A stretch of DNA of 64,000 bases from Carallia brachiata (taxonomy: Eukaryota; Streptophyta; Magnoliopsida; Malpighiales; Rhizophoraceae): the NCBI GenBank assembly GCA_021464245.1, contig JADCRB010000006.1:4320186-4384185 (forward strand). The letters run 5' to 3'. The position numbers and the translations under genes were made by a program. The notes beneath the pieces are model-generated. The model was given only the letters and a program-made list of their open reading frames with translations, ran no database searches and had not been told where the DNA came from. Every line of letters begins with the position of its first letter. The stretch's first letter is position 1. This document shows, piece by piece, positions 1-11,400 of this stretch.

Positions 1-535
1 TCAGTTCAACAGTCAACATCTTAACCCAAGAATTGGCCACACCATACTCTTTCATGACCCATATGTTGTAGCATCTGATCTGTTGAGGTTCCCAAATAAG
101 ATAATCATCAAGATCATAGTCAACACAGGTTAATGAACCATTTATCTCTAAAATTGTATGTCTGTAAGACCCATCATGCCGCTCCTTCTGCGGCAATTCC
201 ATCTTTTTTGATGTCTCATGAGCAATGTCAAACACAAAAACAAAACTGTTTTTCTCAGCCACCCAAATGCAATGCTCCATTTATAAAGAGCCCGTAAAGT
301 AAAGTGCTGCAATACTGCTTCTTGAGGAGCACCACCTATTGTTCTCCAGCTGCCCTTTTTCACCTAAAAGATCTTGCAATTGGAGGTATGGGAAGGATCA
401 TGCTTCCACATCCTCAAAGATTCTAAAAGCACAACTTTGTAGTCACTACTCTCATGATCGAAACCAAACCCATACGAAAAGCTAGACGTAATTTCACAAT
501 TGAAAGAGGAAGTTGGTGGTGAAGAGAGTCCAATG
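1..535 (-). pseudogene. F-box protein remnant (F-box-associated domain), broken and cut by the window edge
   Basis: On the minus strand, three adjoining frames read as the FBA domain of plant F-box (SCF substrate-receptor) proteins. In order they give SYGFGFDHESSDYKVV, GSWRTIGG, FINGALH, then WVAEKNSFVFVFDIAHET and EINGSLTCVDYD. These are the usual family landmarks (YGFGYD, WR, NGALHW, FDI, L-G-L). A TAG at 364-366 separates the first two blocks and a frame change near 261-270 separates NGALH from WVAEK. No F-box motif or start codon is visible upstream (541-700). The 3' end runs off the window at base 1, so the C-terminus is unseen. The family call is confident; loss of function is inferred from the stop and frameshift. 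Confidence 0.8.
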
Positions 536-540
536 TGTTA

Positions 541-994
541 CATTTATCTCACGTCCTTTTATATACTAGCAATCATTAAAATCCAAATTCTACCCAAATA
601 TTGAAAACAGACTAAACAACATATTTCTACTCAAACAATAATTAAGTACTAAATCAGGATTAACTCCAACAGAATGTACCGTCTAATAGAAGGGTTCCAG
701 ATCCAACAAGGCCGTAGCTTCTCGGACCAACTGCGGGAAAGTTGGAAAAGCAGAACAGGCCATGGATGTGGCCGATCATAATAAAAGAGTCAGGCAGTGG
801 TAATGGGAAAGGGATAGTACGGCAATCATAGAAAGATTAGGGATTAAAATGGCAAGAAAAGACGCGTCTTCTCTGGCCATAGTGACGGATGAAAATCGAA
901 GGCTGCTGAGATTTCGATGACGAAGAAGATAGGGAAAGGTGAGTGGAGATGAAACCAGGGTTTTGGACTAGAGAAGACCATATTTTACAGACGA
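541..994. other. Gene-free spacer
   Basis: Mixed-composition sequence without a recognisable coding domain. A short ATG frame starts near 849 but ends after about 19 codons. I see nothing else to name here. Confidence 0.4.
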
Positions 995-1470
995 CAGGAA
1001 GAAAATCGGAAACCCTCAACATCTCTCAGTTGTGTCTGCGCTCTTGTTCTTCTTCTTTCTTTTCCCCATTTCAGTTAATTTCGATCAAAACAAACAAACC
1101 CCACAAATCTTCAAGATTTCAACACAAAGGGCACGAAAGAACAGTGCACAAAGAAACCAACTTTATTTGCAGAATTAATAAAAGTATTAAACCCCATAAC
1201 GATATATTTTGTATTTACACACAGAAAAATATAACGAAGATAGAGAAGAAGAGGCTTTGGGGGGTGAGGCTGTTACCTGAAACCCAGTGAAGAAGAAGAA
1301 GAGAATAAATTGGGTAATTAGTCCAATTAATCTCGTTTGTTATGCCTTTTCCGTGTTGCTTGTGCTGTTATGTTGTTTCTTGCAAACGATCTTGACTCTT
1401 AGAGCATTTGTAGTTAAGGTGAGTTGTGGATTCGGGTGGAGGAGAAGGAGGAGGGACAGTAAGGCTTCAA
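995..1470 (+). repeat. Copy A of a ~0.5 kb duplicated sequence (partner at 5715-6235)
   Basis: Begins with GAAGAAAATCGGAAACCC and runs through GCACGAAAGAACAGTGCA, the CCCCATAACGATATATTT stretch and a GGAGGA-rich end. The same ordered blocks recur at 5715-6235 with scattered substitutions and small indels. Open frames in it are not conserved between copies, so it is probably non-coding (old leader/promoter sequence). Each copy lies upstream of an aspartic protease remnant, suggesting it duplicated together with that gene. Confidence 0.75.
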
Positions 1471-1499
1471 GTCAGCCGATAGGTTCTTTAAAATTTCAG

Positions 1500-3620
1500 T
1501 GATATATAATACCAGGATTGCTTTTCTAACTTTTTATGAATGTTTTTATATCATGTGACAAAAAAAAAAAATTATAGTTTTACTTTTATTTTTTCAAATT
1601 TAGGTAGATTTATTATTATTTTCAATTTTAAGAATTGAAATAGTATTCATAAAGTTTTATAAAAAAAAATTTTCTGATATTTATCTTCAATAAGAGATCG
1701 AATTATTTATTGATATAAATAAGCAACACTTTAAGTCTTCTTTTAAAACTTGTTTATAAAGGAACCAAGTTTAAGTAGGGATATTTGTGAATCAAATTAG
1801 GCAAATTTAAGAGATATTTTATATATAATCGGCTAGGGATAGTGTGGATAAATTTTAAATTGTCCCTAATTCAATGACTATCCCAACTATTCAAACCAAT
1901 AATTTGGACAGTTTAAAATTATACAAATTTATCTCAAGTTTCAATTATGTCATCTGTTACGTGGCCACCATTTACAGCTACCAACTTGCGAAAATTCAAA
2001 GCCAGCTTAGCTTTGATCATCAGATGAAGGATCATACAAAGTGAAACCTTCGAGTGCAACTCTTCAAAGTAAATAAAGCTTAACAAGCTGCTATTCTCAC
2101 AACACAAGCATATTATATGCTTAGATTGCACTGAAATAAATCAGAGTGGAAACAAAACAAATAGAGACCAGGGCTTATCAAACCATAAAATAATTTATGG
2201 TAATAATATTTTATTTAATAATTGATAGCAATAATTGTTATAAATGTTACAAAATCATTTATGATAATTACTTACTTTTTGATTCATTTGAATGTTTTGT
2301 TTTTGAGAAAATGCATTTAATATAAAAAATGAAATAAAAGAAAGCTTTTTCTAAATTTTTCTTTTATAATATTGTTATATACCATTCGATATAACATATG
2401 ATATATACATAAATAGATAGAGGTCTTAAGTAAAAATATATATGATTTACATATTTATGAGAAGATAATTATCTCGATTGTGCAGTTCATAATGCACAAA
2501 TTTCTTGATGGACTAAAAATAGGACAATTTCTTTATAAAGATGGTATCTTTAAAAGTTGGGAAAAAAATTTAAAAGATTAATGATATTACAACCACAAGA
2601 GGAAAATGGAAGAAAAAATATCAAGTGTGGAGAACTAAAAAGGTAAACTTTTAAGTCTAATAATTTTTATTTGTTCTGTAACTTTATAATCAAGGAAAAT
2701 TCTAAATAATAATATTTATATAATAACAAAATAATATTAGTCGTTGGATGATTGAAATTTAAAAAAAAATAGATAAATTGTTAAATTTTATTAGATAAAT
2801 TATGTGACTACTTTATTATTATTTAAAATTACGATGTGTAGTAAAGTTCTACCATTAAATACTACTGAATCAAAGTAAATATTAATCATAATGAATAAAA
2901 ATAAGTAGGATTTTCTTTTTATTTCTTGTATACCCAAACGCCATCTAGATTTTTTTTTTCCGTAACTGGCAAAATCTTTTCACAGTTTTTGATATGCTAC
3001 TCATACTATCCTCGGTTGGGAATAAACTTGGCCGTGCACTCAAGTCAATTATTAACCATTAACCCAAAATGGATGCACATCGTATGCTTAAAAATAAAAA
3101 TAGAAAAAAAAAAAGCAGTTAATCTTTGCCAATAGGCTTGACCCTTGCTACAGCGCGAGCTTTGTCGTTATCAGCTCTTTGTTTTTGCCTTGTAATAATA
3201 TAATGGGTTCAGTTTCGTATATGTACACTCTCGTATATAAATAATATATATATATAATATATTTTTTTGTGATAAATTTAATTATTTCTATAATAACATT
3301 TATTTTTTTATAATAAAAAATTATATATTAATTTTTTATAATATATTTTATTAATTTTATTATAAAAATAAATAAATACATCATAATATAGATACCAAAT
3401 ATAATTAATATAGATGCCAACTTTTTTTGTAATATAATATGCCAGTTTTATTTCACCATGTCCTCTAGGCTTAAAGGATTTAGCCTTAAACTAATACCTA
3501 GGAACTCTCCCAAATCTCCATAATATCTTCGAAACCGCATTTATCCTGAAAGTACGGAAAGATTAATTAGAATTCCTGAAGCTAGAGGTCATTATTTAGA
3601 AGGGATCCATTATATGGTTA
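1500..3620. other. AT-rich gene-free stretch
   Basis: Long A/T runs and microsatellite-like TA tracts (for example 3240-3360) with no recognisable protein domain. A 65-codon minus-strand frame at 1934-2131 matches nothing I know and is not supported. Confidence 0.4.
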
Positions 3621-3629
3621 AATAATTTT

Positions 3630-4095
3630 TTTTTATTATATCTATATGTATTTTTTTTGTGCAACTACAAATATTTTTTGTGCAACCACATAGGAAAAAT
3701 GTGCAATAAAAAAATAATAATATTTTTTAAATTATTTTTTATCGATTTGGTTGCACAAAACATGTTTCTGGTTGCACAAAAAAAATTTCGTGTGGAGACA
3801 ATAAGAAAAAATTATTTGGCAATAAACTTTTTCCCTATTTGGAAAACCTTTCACGCTCTAATATTAAGATGGGAAAAAGTTGGTGGTCAAATAAAATTTT
3901 CCTACTCTGTTCATACGTATTTTTTTTGTGCAATTATTACCGTTTTTTGTGCAACCACAATAATAAAAAGTGATACAAAAAATATTACTATTTTTTCATT
4001 TCACATTTATCCCTTATGGTTGCACAAAACATACTCGTGGTTCTACAAAAAAAATTCATATGGACGTAATAGAAAAAATTCATTTGCGCCCATGA
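3630..4095. repeat. Two successive fold-back units (MITE-like) with GTTGCACAAAA arms
   Basis: Unit 1 (about 3640-3800) and unit 2 (about 3910-4070) each start with TATTTTTTTTGTGCAA, followed by TTTTTTGTGCAACCACA. Each ends with the inverse: TGGTTGCACAAAACAT and then TGGTT-CACAAAAAAAATT. The ends of each unit can therefore pair. Between them lies about 100 bp including a TTTTTCCC/GGGAAAAA pair. This looks like nested or tandem copies of one small inverted-repeat element; I cannot fix target-site duplications. It sits just upstream of the first protease remnant. Confidence 0.55.
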
Positions 4096-4109
4096 AACCC
4101 TATTAAGAT

Positions 4110-4960
4110 AGGGCCAGCAGAGAACCTCTATTTGACAACTAGTCGCGACGGTCTCCTCTACATGGTGCCGATTGCAATTGGAGACCAAGACAACACGTTT
4201 TACTTACTTCTTGACACAGACAGTGGCTTAATTTGGACCAAATGTGAGCCTTGCATAAATTGTTTCCACCAAAAGGAACCTGTTTATGACTCTATTCATT
4301 CTCCTACATACAGAAAGCTCATCACCTGCAGTCACCCGTTCTCTTCGGGTAATAGTCCCCTCTACAGATGTATCAACAACGAATGCAAATACACAATTAT
4401 GTACGGAGGTGGATCCTCAACGCGCGGTATTGCATCCCTTGAAAGAATGTTTTTTGAGGGTCAAAGTGGCCTGTTTTCATTGATGATGTAGTTTTTGGTT
4501 GCTCAAATGATAATCGAAATTTTGGATTTTCTAGAAGAGAAATGGGATTATTTCAGGCATCTTAGGACTAAGCAAGGAGCCAGATTCACTCATTTCACAA
4601 TTGTCTACGCGAGTTAACCATCGATTCTCCTACTGTTTAGCCCCATTTGATGAAGATGTGGAACAACCTGGTGTCCTAAGATTTGGCGATGATATTCCAA
4701 CCTCTCCCGTTCAGACGACAAGATTCATAAATTTTCCTGGAAGATATTTGTATTACTTGAACCTATTGGACATCAGCATAGGGACATTACGACTAGGATT
4801 CACTCCTTACCAATTCCAACTTAGACGAGATGGTTGTGGTGGTTTCATCGTAGATAACGGAACTCCGATCACCCGAATCCATAAAAAACACAATAAACTC
4901 GTAGTCAGTCTAGTATGCACACCATGTGATAAACACAATGAAAATACTGTTAATTAGATA
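4110..4960 (+). pseudogene. Aspartic protease (nepenthesin/CDR1-type, A1 family) remnant 1
   Basis: A frame from about 4117 reads through the first catalytic lobe: substrate-channel strand YMVPIAIGDQ, active-site region LLLDTDSGLIWTKCEPC, cysteines of the nepenthesin insert, and YGGGSSTRGIASLE. It stops at TAG 4489-4491. Other frames continue the fold: GCSNDNRNF at ~4500, LGLSKEPDSLISQL, HRFSYCLAPF, LRFGDDIP and YYLNLLDISIG, up to about 4960. Both catalytic signatures are altered: the usual DTGS reads DTDS and the usual DSGT reads DNGT (in GGFIVDNGTPITRI). There is no signal peptide or propeptide. Frame changes plus active-site substitutions make this a dead copy. Family members are secreted or vacuolar endopeptidases. 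Confidence 0.85.
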
Positions 4961-5106
4961 CAAGTGAGGAACCACACCACAATCTGGGGCAGGTGCAGGT
5001 TTTTCATTGGAGACAGCTCCGCTTTCCTTGTCATGCAAAATTAGACTCTCAGTATATCATTTTCTCCTTCTGTGGCAGTTCCAACTGGCGGTGATGGAGA
5101 AGACCA

Positions 5107-5661
5107 TGACATTGAGGGAGGAGACCTCAAATGTCTCAAGTTGAACTTGGAATGTTGGTTGCCTAGCCAGATAACTAAACAAAACGATGAGGAAGACCAA
5201 AAGATCAGAGTAAGTGTTACAACAAGTAGGATTATAATCCATTTTTCTTGGAGCATCTTGATGAATTCGAGGAGAGTTTTCCTTTTGGTCGCCAGTAGCT
5301 GGGGCTATAGAAATCTTACTGCGGTCCCTTCTTCCTGAAGGGCACCGGAACCAACATCCAGTGCCTACCTGTAGGCGGTTGCTCTTCGCTGCAGACCAAC
5401 AAATGGATGTGCGTTCCGTTGCCGTTCAGGACGAAGGGACCGCAGTAAGAGTCCTTCAACCCCAGCTACAGGCAACCACGAGGAAAATCCTCCTCAAGTT
5501 CATCAGGAGGCTGCAAGAAAAAATGATTATATAGTCTTAATTGTTGTGACACTTATTCTGGTACTTTTTGGCCTTCCTCATCATTTTGTTTAACCATTTT
5601 AGTAGGCAACCTACATTCCAAGTTCAACTTGAGACATTCGAGGTCTCCTCCCTCAACATCA
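5107..5661. repeat. Long near-perfect palindrome (~255 bp arms, 43 bp loop)
   Basis: 5107-5360 is the inverse complement of 5404-5661 apart from scattered mismatches. Landmarks are GAGGGAGGAGACCTC with GAGGTCTCCTCCCTC, CTTACTGCGGTCCCTTC with GAAGGGACCGCAGTAAG, and CAACATCCA with TGGATGTGCG. The 43-base loop contains its own short stem (GCCTAC-CT-GTAGGC). A transcript from either strand would fold into a very long hairpin. Arm 2 on the plus strand also encodes a hydrophobic run (VLIVVTLILVLFGLP), suggesting the arms derive from coding sequence that was inverted and duplicated. It lies between the two protease-containing duplicate units. Confidence 0.85.
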
Positions 5662-5714
5662 CGAGTTTTTCTGCCATCCAGGAAGTCTAACCAAGATCTT
5701 GAATACTATGATGT

Positions 5715-6235
5715 CTTCGGGAAGAAAATCGGAAACCCCCAGCATTTCTCAATTGTGTCTCTGCTCTTCTTCTTCTTCTTTCTTCCTTTTCTTCCCTGTC
5801 CACAAATTTGGAACTAATTTCGATCAAAGCAAACAGACCCCACAAAATTTTCAGGATTGCTTCACAAAGAGCACGAAAGAACAGTGCAAAAAGAAACCAA
5901 CTTTGTTTGCAGAAATAACAAAAGTATGAATCCCCATAACGATATATTTGTATATGCGCGCGCGCGCACACACCAAAATAAAAAAAAGATGAAAAAGAAG
6001 AGGCTCTTTTTTGGGGGGGGTGTTAGGCTGTCACCTGAAAGGCTGAAACCCAGTTAAAAGAAGAAGAGAGATAATTGGGCCACAATTAATCTCGTTTTGT
6101 TTGGACTTTTTCGTGTGGTTTGTGTTGTTGTATTTGATTCTTGCAAACCGATCCTGGTTCTTACGGCTTTTATAGTTTCGATGAGTCGCGGACTGGGATG
6201 GAGGAGGAAGAGGTGGAGGAGGAGTAGGAGGTAAG
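5715..6235 (+). repeat. Copy B of the ~0.5 kb duplicated sequence (partner at 995-1470)
   Basis: Colinear with copy A: GGAAGAAAATCGGAAACCC at 5711, GAGCACGAAAGAACAGTGCA at 5870, CCCCATAACGATATATTTG, the CTGAAACCCAGT block, AATTAATCTCGTTT, and a GGAGGA-rich end. It adds a GC-alternating tract (GCGCGCGCGCACACAC near 5957) and a G-run near 6012. It immediately follows the palindrome and precedes the second protease remnant. Confidence 0.75.
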
Positions 6236-6388
6236 CTGGCAAGGGAGTTGGATATATTCCTTCAGGCTTGGGCAACGGGTACCACCGAACTTTTAGCTGG
6301 AGATCTGTAATCTCCAAGAAACAATCTTATCAAAACTTTCTGACTTTGCTGATATGAATTGTATATGTATAATTTTTATAAAAAAAAA

Positions 6389-6521
6389 AATTCAAAACCC
6401 AAAACTGCAAGCTTCTTTTTCGTTGTTTTCGGCCAAAGAATCATCCTCTTGCTCCCAAAAATGGGTCCTTTGGAATCGGTCCCTTGTTAATCCAATGATT
6501 CCACGTTTTGGGTTTTGAATT
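6389..6521. mobile_element. Small inverted-repeat element (133 bp MITE-like)
   Basis: Bounded by perfect 17-base terminal inverted repeats, AATTCAAAACCCAAAAC at 6389-6405 and GTTTTGGGTTTTGAATT at 6505-6521, embedded in A-runs. No coding capacity. A (TA)n microsatellite follows at 6534-6562. Target duplication cannot be judged because both flanks are poly-A. Confidence 0.6.
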
Positions 6522-6525
6522 GAAA

Positions 6526-6567
<42 letters not shown>

Positions 6568-6839
6568 AAATTTAAATCTAAATAAATATTATTTTAAAAT
6601 ATAAAACGTATATATGAATGAGATTCACTAAAAAATTCCTTCGGTGGATTGGCCATAGAGCGTAGTTAAGAGTAAGAGTTATTAACCGTGCAGTAGTTAT
6701 TAACTATAAAATTTGAAATATCAATTCTAAATTTTCTTTGTACAATTCTCCCTCCAAATCTTTTTCGCATAATTAACTCTTAAAAAGAAAATATTATATT
6801 GAACGTGCATATTTCTCAACATATACATTTGGTGTCCCT

Positions 6840-7830
6840 AAGATTTCGATTCCGTAAAAACTTAGCAGTTCGCTCTATTTTGTTAGGGCGATACCCCGTA
6901 TTGCATCTATGAAAAATTCATGTTTCATGTTGGTCAAACTGGGCCTTGATGTCAAGAGATAATCGAAACATTGGCTTTTCTGAACATAGGATTGTTTCGG
7001 ACGTCTTAGGACTAAGCAAGAGGTCGGATTCACTTATTTCACAATTTTCTGTCGAACTTGACCATCGATCTCCCACTGTTTGCTCTCATTCGATCGAGCA
7101 TTGCAAACATCCAGTGTCGTCAGGTCTGGTGATGACATTCCATCCCCGCATGAAAATGTGAAGATCATAAGATTCATAGACGTTCTTGGAACATACTTGT
7201 ATTATTTAAGCCTATTGTACAGCCTCTTGGCTCCTAGTACATGCCAAAAAAACGTATTAAAAAGTATAAAATCTTATATTGACGAAATATTAAGATCTGA
7301 AATACTTTATGATATTCTGAACTTCTTTCTTTTACTACTTTAAACTTTTAGGTGGATTTGAGATTTAAGATTCTTATTTGACAAAGTTTCAATCCTGGCC
7401 AATCGAAAGTTAGACAAGATCACAATGGTGGCTTCATTATAGCTAGCGGAACTATCATCTTCCAATCGACAGAATCATAATTGGGAAGAGCAACGCATAT
7501 GATAGGGTAAAGGAAAGTTTTCAAGTATACTGACTCTAGAAATATTCAAACTGAAGAAAATGGGGCGGCAGATTATGACCTATGCTCCGAGTATTTTCCT
7601 GGTTTTAATGATTTTGCAACAATGACATATCATTTTGAAGGAGCTGACTATCTTGTCGAAGCCCACCACACCAATGAAATAATAGAGGATTTTTTCTGCG
7701 TCCCGATCATGCCTGGTGATGGAATACCAATCCTGGGAATATGGCACCAAACCATTAATAGAATATGCGCATCACCTATAATGGCAACATTGTCTCAATG
7801 GTATTATGTAATATCACCGTAACTCTCGAA
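6840..7830 (+). pseudogene. Aspartic protease (nepenthesin-type) remnant 2
   Basis: A second, more decayed copy. Blocks colinear with remnant 1 are LGLSKRSDSLISQF (~7005), a frame-broken SGLVMTFHPR region, IRFIDVLGTYLYYLSLL (~7170) and GGFIIASGT (~7430). The C-terminal lobe follows (TMTYHFEGADYLVEAHH at 7622, then GDGIPILGIWHQ), ending about 7820. The second catalytic Asp is lost: the usual DSGT reads ASGT. The N-terminal lobe with the first active site is missing. Stops and frame changes are frequent. Because remnant 2 retains C-terminal sequence missing from remnant 1, the two have decayed independently. Confidence 0.8.
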
Positions 7831-8254
7831 GTCATATGGAGTAGCAATACCGAACAGAATATGATCGGTTAGTGTTTTGAGCTAAGTCTTAGGTAAATTT
7901 TGCTATTGATCCAATTCTCTTATGACTTTCAATGATCAATAAATAAGTCTCCTTTACTGTTGCAACTATACCAAGTAGGGAGTAAAAATCAATTAAACGT
8001 GATTGGTTTTATTGCAAATTGGTCAATTCAACAATAACTCAGTGGTGGTAAACAACCATTAATCTTGCTTGTACTGAATATTACCATAGATATTGTAATC
8101 TCGAATTATCATCTTTTTAAAGGTAATTTAGATTAACACCTCAGTAGTTACGGAGTTAAAACAATAGAAAGAGGAACTCAGCTGCAAAACATGACATATT
8201 CTTCAACTTTATGCAGAGGATTCACTTGATTAGTATTTGTTATAATACTAGCTG

Positions 8255-8430
8255 ATCAAAACTACTCTCGATATGTCTAGTCTAGATGTTCGTCCCCTGC
8301 ACAAAGCACCCAGCTTTGCGAGATAATCCATGCACGAATTACCTGTCCGAAACACATGCCACATCTCTGCAATCCATTGTCTGCAATTGCTCCCAGAAAG
8401 AGAATTAAGGTGCAAAAAGTTGGCAAGAAA
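8255..8430 (-). mobile_element. Retrotransposon RNase H fragment (non-LTR type)
   Basis: A minus-strand frame contains RQWIAEMWHVFRTGNS followed by CMDYLAKLGA. This matches the C-terminal helix of the RNase H-like domain in plant LINE-derived polyproteins (family pattern H-x-REgN-x-x-aDxLAk). It is short, has no other retroelement domain next to it, and abuts the 3' end of the NHL gene. Confidence 0.55.
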
Positions 8431-8488
8431 GAGCAAGCTTGAATTTGGCAACTGGTAAGGCCCCCAGTCTATAAGAGCAGTAGCTTGA

Positions 8489-11400
8489 TCAAAATCGGTG
8501 GGAATCATCAGGCCTGTAATTGTTCCTGATACTGCAATGGTCGAATTTAGAATAATTATACTCCATTGGCTTCATGTCAACATCTTTTTGCTCTGATGCA
8601 ACTGCTCCAGAAACAACATCTCCACTTCTATCTTGTTGCCGATGTCTTGTTTTATCTTTGTGGCTTTTGGACCTTCCATAAGAAGGAATCTCACCTGATC
8701 CATAAAATTCAGCATGTTCTGGTCGTTTAGAGGAACGGTGCTTGTTTGAAAATGAAGGATCCTTAAAACTAGCTGACTTGATCTTTGGTGGCTTCATTTC
8801 TGAGTACTTTTCGTTCGGTAGACGAGTATGAACCTGCCGCATCTCAGGTAGACTGACAGTCGAATTCTGCTTCTCAGTTGATGGGGGCTCAACTTCATCT
8901 TCAGGCATCCTTAGGGAATCTTTCAATGGTGTGAGGCCTTTCTTAGACCCACTCGTTCTTAGTCGAGAAGGAATGAAATAAAGTAATACACTACCTAACG
9001 CTTCAAATGCTAGCTTAGACAGATCAATTATCAGCTGTCCAAAGGATGGCCATCCTGGTTCTTCTTTCATGCTCTCCATGAGTGGAGTAGGTTTCTCTTT
9101 ATTGGGTAGCTCCTTAACTTCATTCTCCTGAACCTGTTGCTGTAGTTGCATTAAGATTAAGAAATAGGCCGGTCAATGCAAGAAATAAGGTCTATGAAGT
9201 AAATGAAAAACTGTGTGATGCTCTAATCCTCTCATAACTTCTGAAACTATGAATATTAGCGAATGAGCACTAATTTCCATCTTATGGCCAATTCAGACAA
9301 TGGAAAGAAACAGACAGTCATTTGTACAAAGATTAACAAAAAAAAAATCAAACAGGAAGAGCCCGTTTAAGCAGCAATTTTTAAGCTTTTAAAATTGCAG
9401 TTAAAGGGGCCATTACTGTGAGAATTCATGGTTAATATCATATTAGCTAGCCAAAAAAAAACTCCTGACAGGACAAGTAGCAAATACACAGAGCTAGTTA
9501 AGGTGGAACAATAGTGAGAATGTAATTCAGCACAAGGAAACTTGATAGATTAATAGTATGGTTATCCCTTTCTTGTACAATGAATTAATAGATTAAAGCC
9601 AAAATAAGAATCGTACCACTTTAAAGGAGAAAGAAGGCACAAATCCCTGCTGAAGCACACATCGCATATCCTGCCAAGATAGCTCCTAAAACTACAAAGA
9701 TATCTGCCAAAAGAACCACAAGTGATTCAGCAATTGGCCAAAAAGGAGTATGACAGCCAAGTTAAGATGAAATGGTTTAAAACCATTGGAATCATAGGGA
9801 CACATTCGTTGGACTTTAGGAACCTTGGAAGAAGAGAAGACGAATAGCGGAAAGCAGCACATTAAAATTAAAATTTGTATGCGTCTGCACTTGGTATAGC
9901 CTCAAATAAGCTAATTCCATCTACAAAGCTGCACATTTCATTTAACATACACATAAAGAGATGGGATCTAACCTGTCACAGCAATTGAATTAGACTGATA
10001 ATCACAATCCTCCTGGTTGAGAGAGATTTCCCGAAGAGCAGCATTTCCTCTGTCAACAACCAACAAGGAACAGCTCGGATGGAGATAAAACACATCAAAG
10101 TCATTTGAGAACTTTACATCCTCGCTGGGTCCATCTCTGTACCCTGCGACATTTGACTTCCCACCCGCAATGGTTGTCACGCCTATAGAAAATTTGCAGA
10201 CTTGGGATTTTTTTTGTGCTCAAAAAATGAACATTCAATCTCTACACAAGCTTTGGCAGATTATATGACAATTAATTACAAATTGAAATTTTTGGCACAG
10301 GATATATGTATATATTCCATGTACGGCCTAAATCATCTTATGCGATAATAGGATACTAACAAAATCTCTTACGATTCAGAACCTAGCACAAGGTTATACC
10401 TGCATCTGCAATCTTTCTAATAGCAAGGTTCGCAGTATCAGCAACATACAAATTTCCTTTATCATCCATGGTTATGCCTTTGGGATGGTTAAAACGAGAT
10501 TCACTCGGCTTTCCATCCACATGTCCTGTGTAACCGTGAAATGACCCAGCCACCAACCTTGCCCTGCTATCTACAAAAATAAAAATATAAGGAGCAAAAA
10601 GAATAATAATTCTCTCAAACCAACTGGCTACAAACTGAGAAAGCTGGATAAGCATAAAGGAGAATTCGGCATCTCTTTCAGCAAGCTACGAAGCTAATGA
10701 AAATAGGAGAACATAATAATCCAGTTCACTTTCCACCATCAAATGGTAAATTGATCAACCTACTCTTTTCTAGCCCCCCAAAGGAATTAAAAAGAAATAA
10801 GAAGCAGAACATTCACGCCAACTTTCCCGTACATTATACTACATGTGATCCATATTAGAGACCAAACTGAAAACAAAAGAGTGCACATACATTGGGACAA
10901 TGGTGGAGTAATTTTAACAATGTTGCTGTTGACTTCATCCGCAGCAAATAATTCGCCATCGGCAGAGACACGAATCTTGTAAGGAGTCACGCCGATACCA
11001 TTCCCTTCCACAACAGTCTCAACCAGGTACCCATCCTCAAACTGAAGAACACTACCATCTGCTTGAAACCAAAAACCCCACAGCTAATTCATCACAGAGC
11101 TCAGCTGTTCGTAGAGTGTGGAATTACAGAAAATTTAACATAACAATCAAATGAAAGATACTTCAGTTCAAAAAAAAAAAAAAGTGCAAAAAGAACCTGA
11201 TTGGGGTGATTTTGAAGAAGACTTAGTGGTCCACTTGAGAAAGGAAGACAAGTGCTTAATCAATGGCCCTGCTTGCACAACACCAAAAGCAGGAATCAAA
11301 CTACAATCAAAATAAAGGCATACCCATCAAGCAAAACAGATGATAACATCAAACAGTTAAATTTTCTTTCCAAAACTTAAGAGCTAGAAAAAGAAATGGG

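Noticed and set aside
943..1290. 115-codon frame in the duplicated block
   Set aside because: The corresponding frame is not preserved in the copy at 5715-6235, so the repeat is not conserved as protein.
1934..2131. 65-codon minus-strand frame
   Set aside because: No recognisable family, no flanking exons, surrounded by AT-rich spacer.
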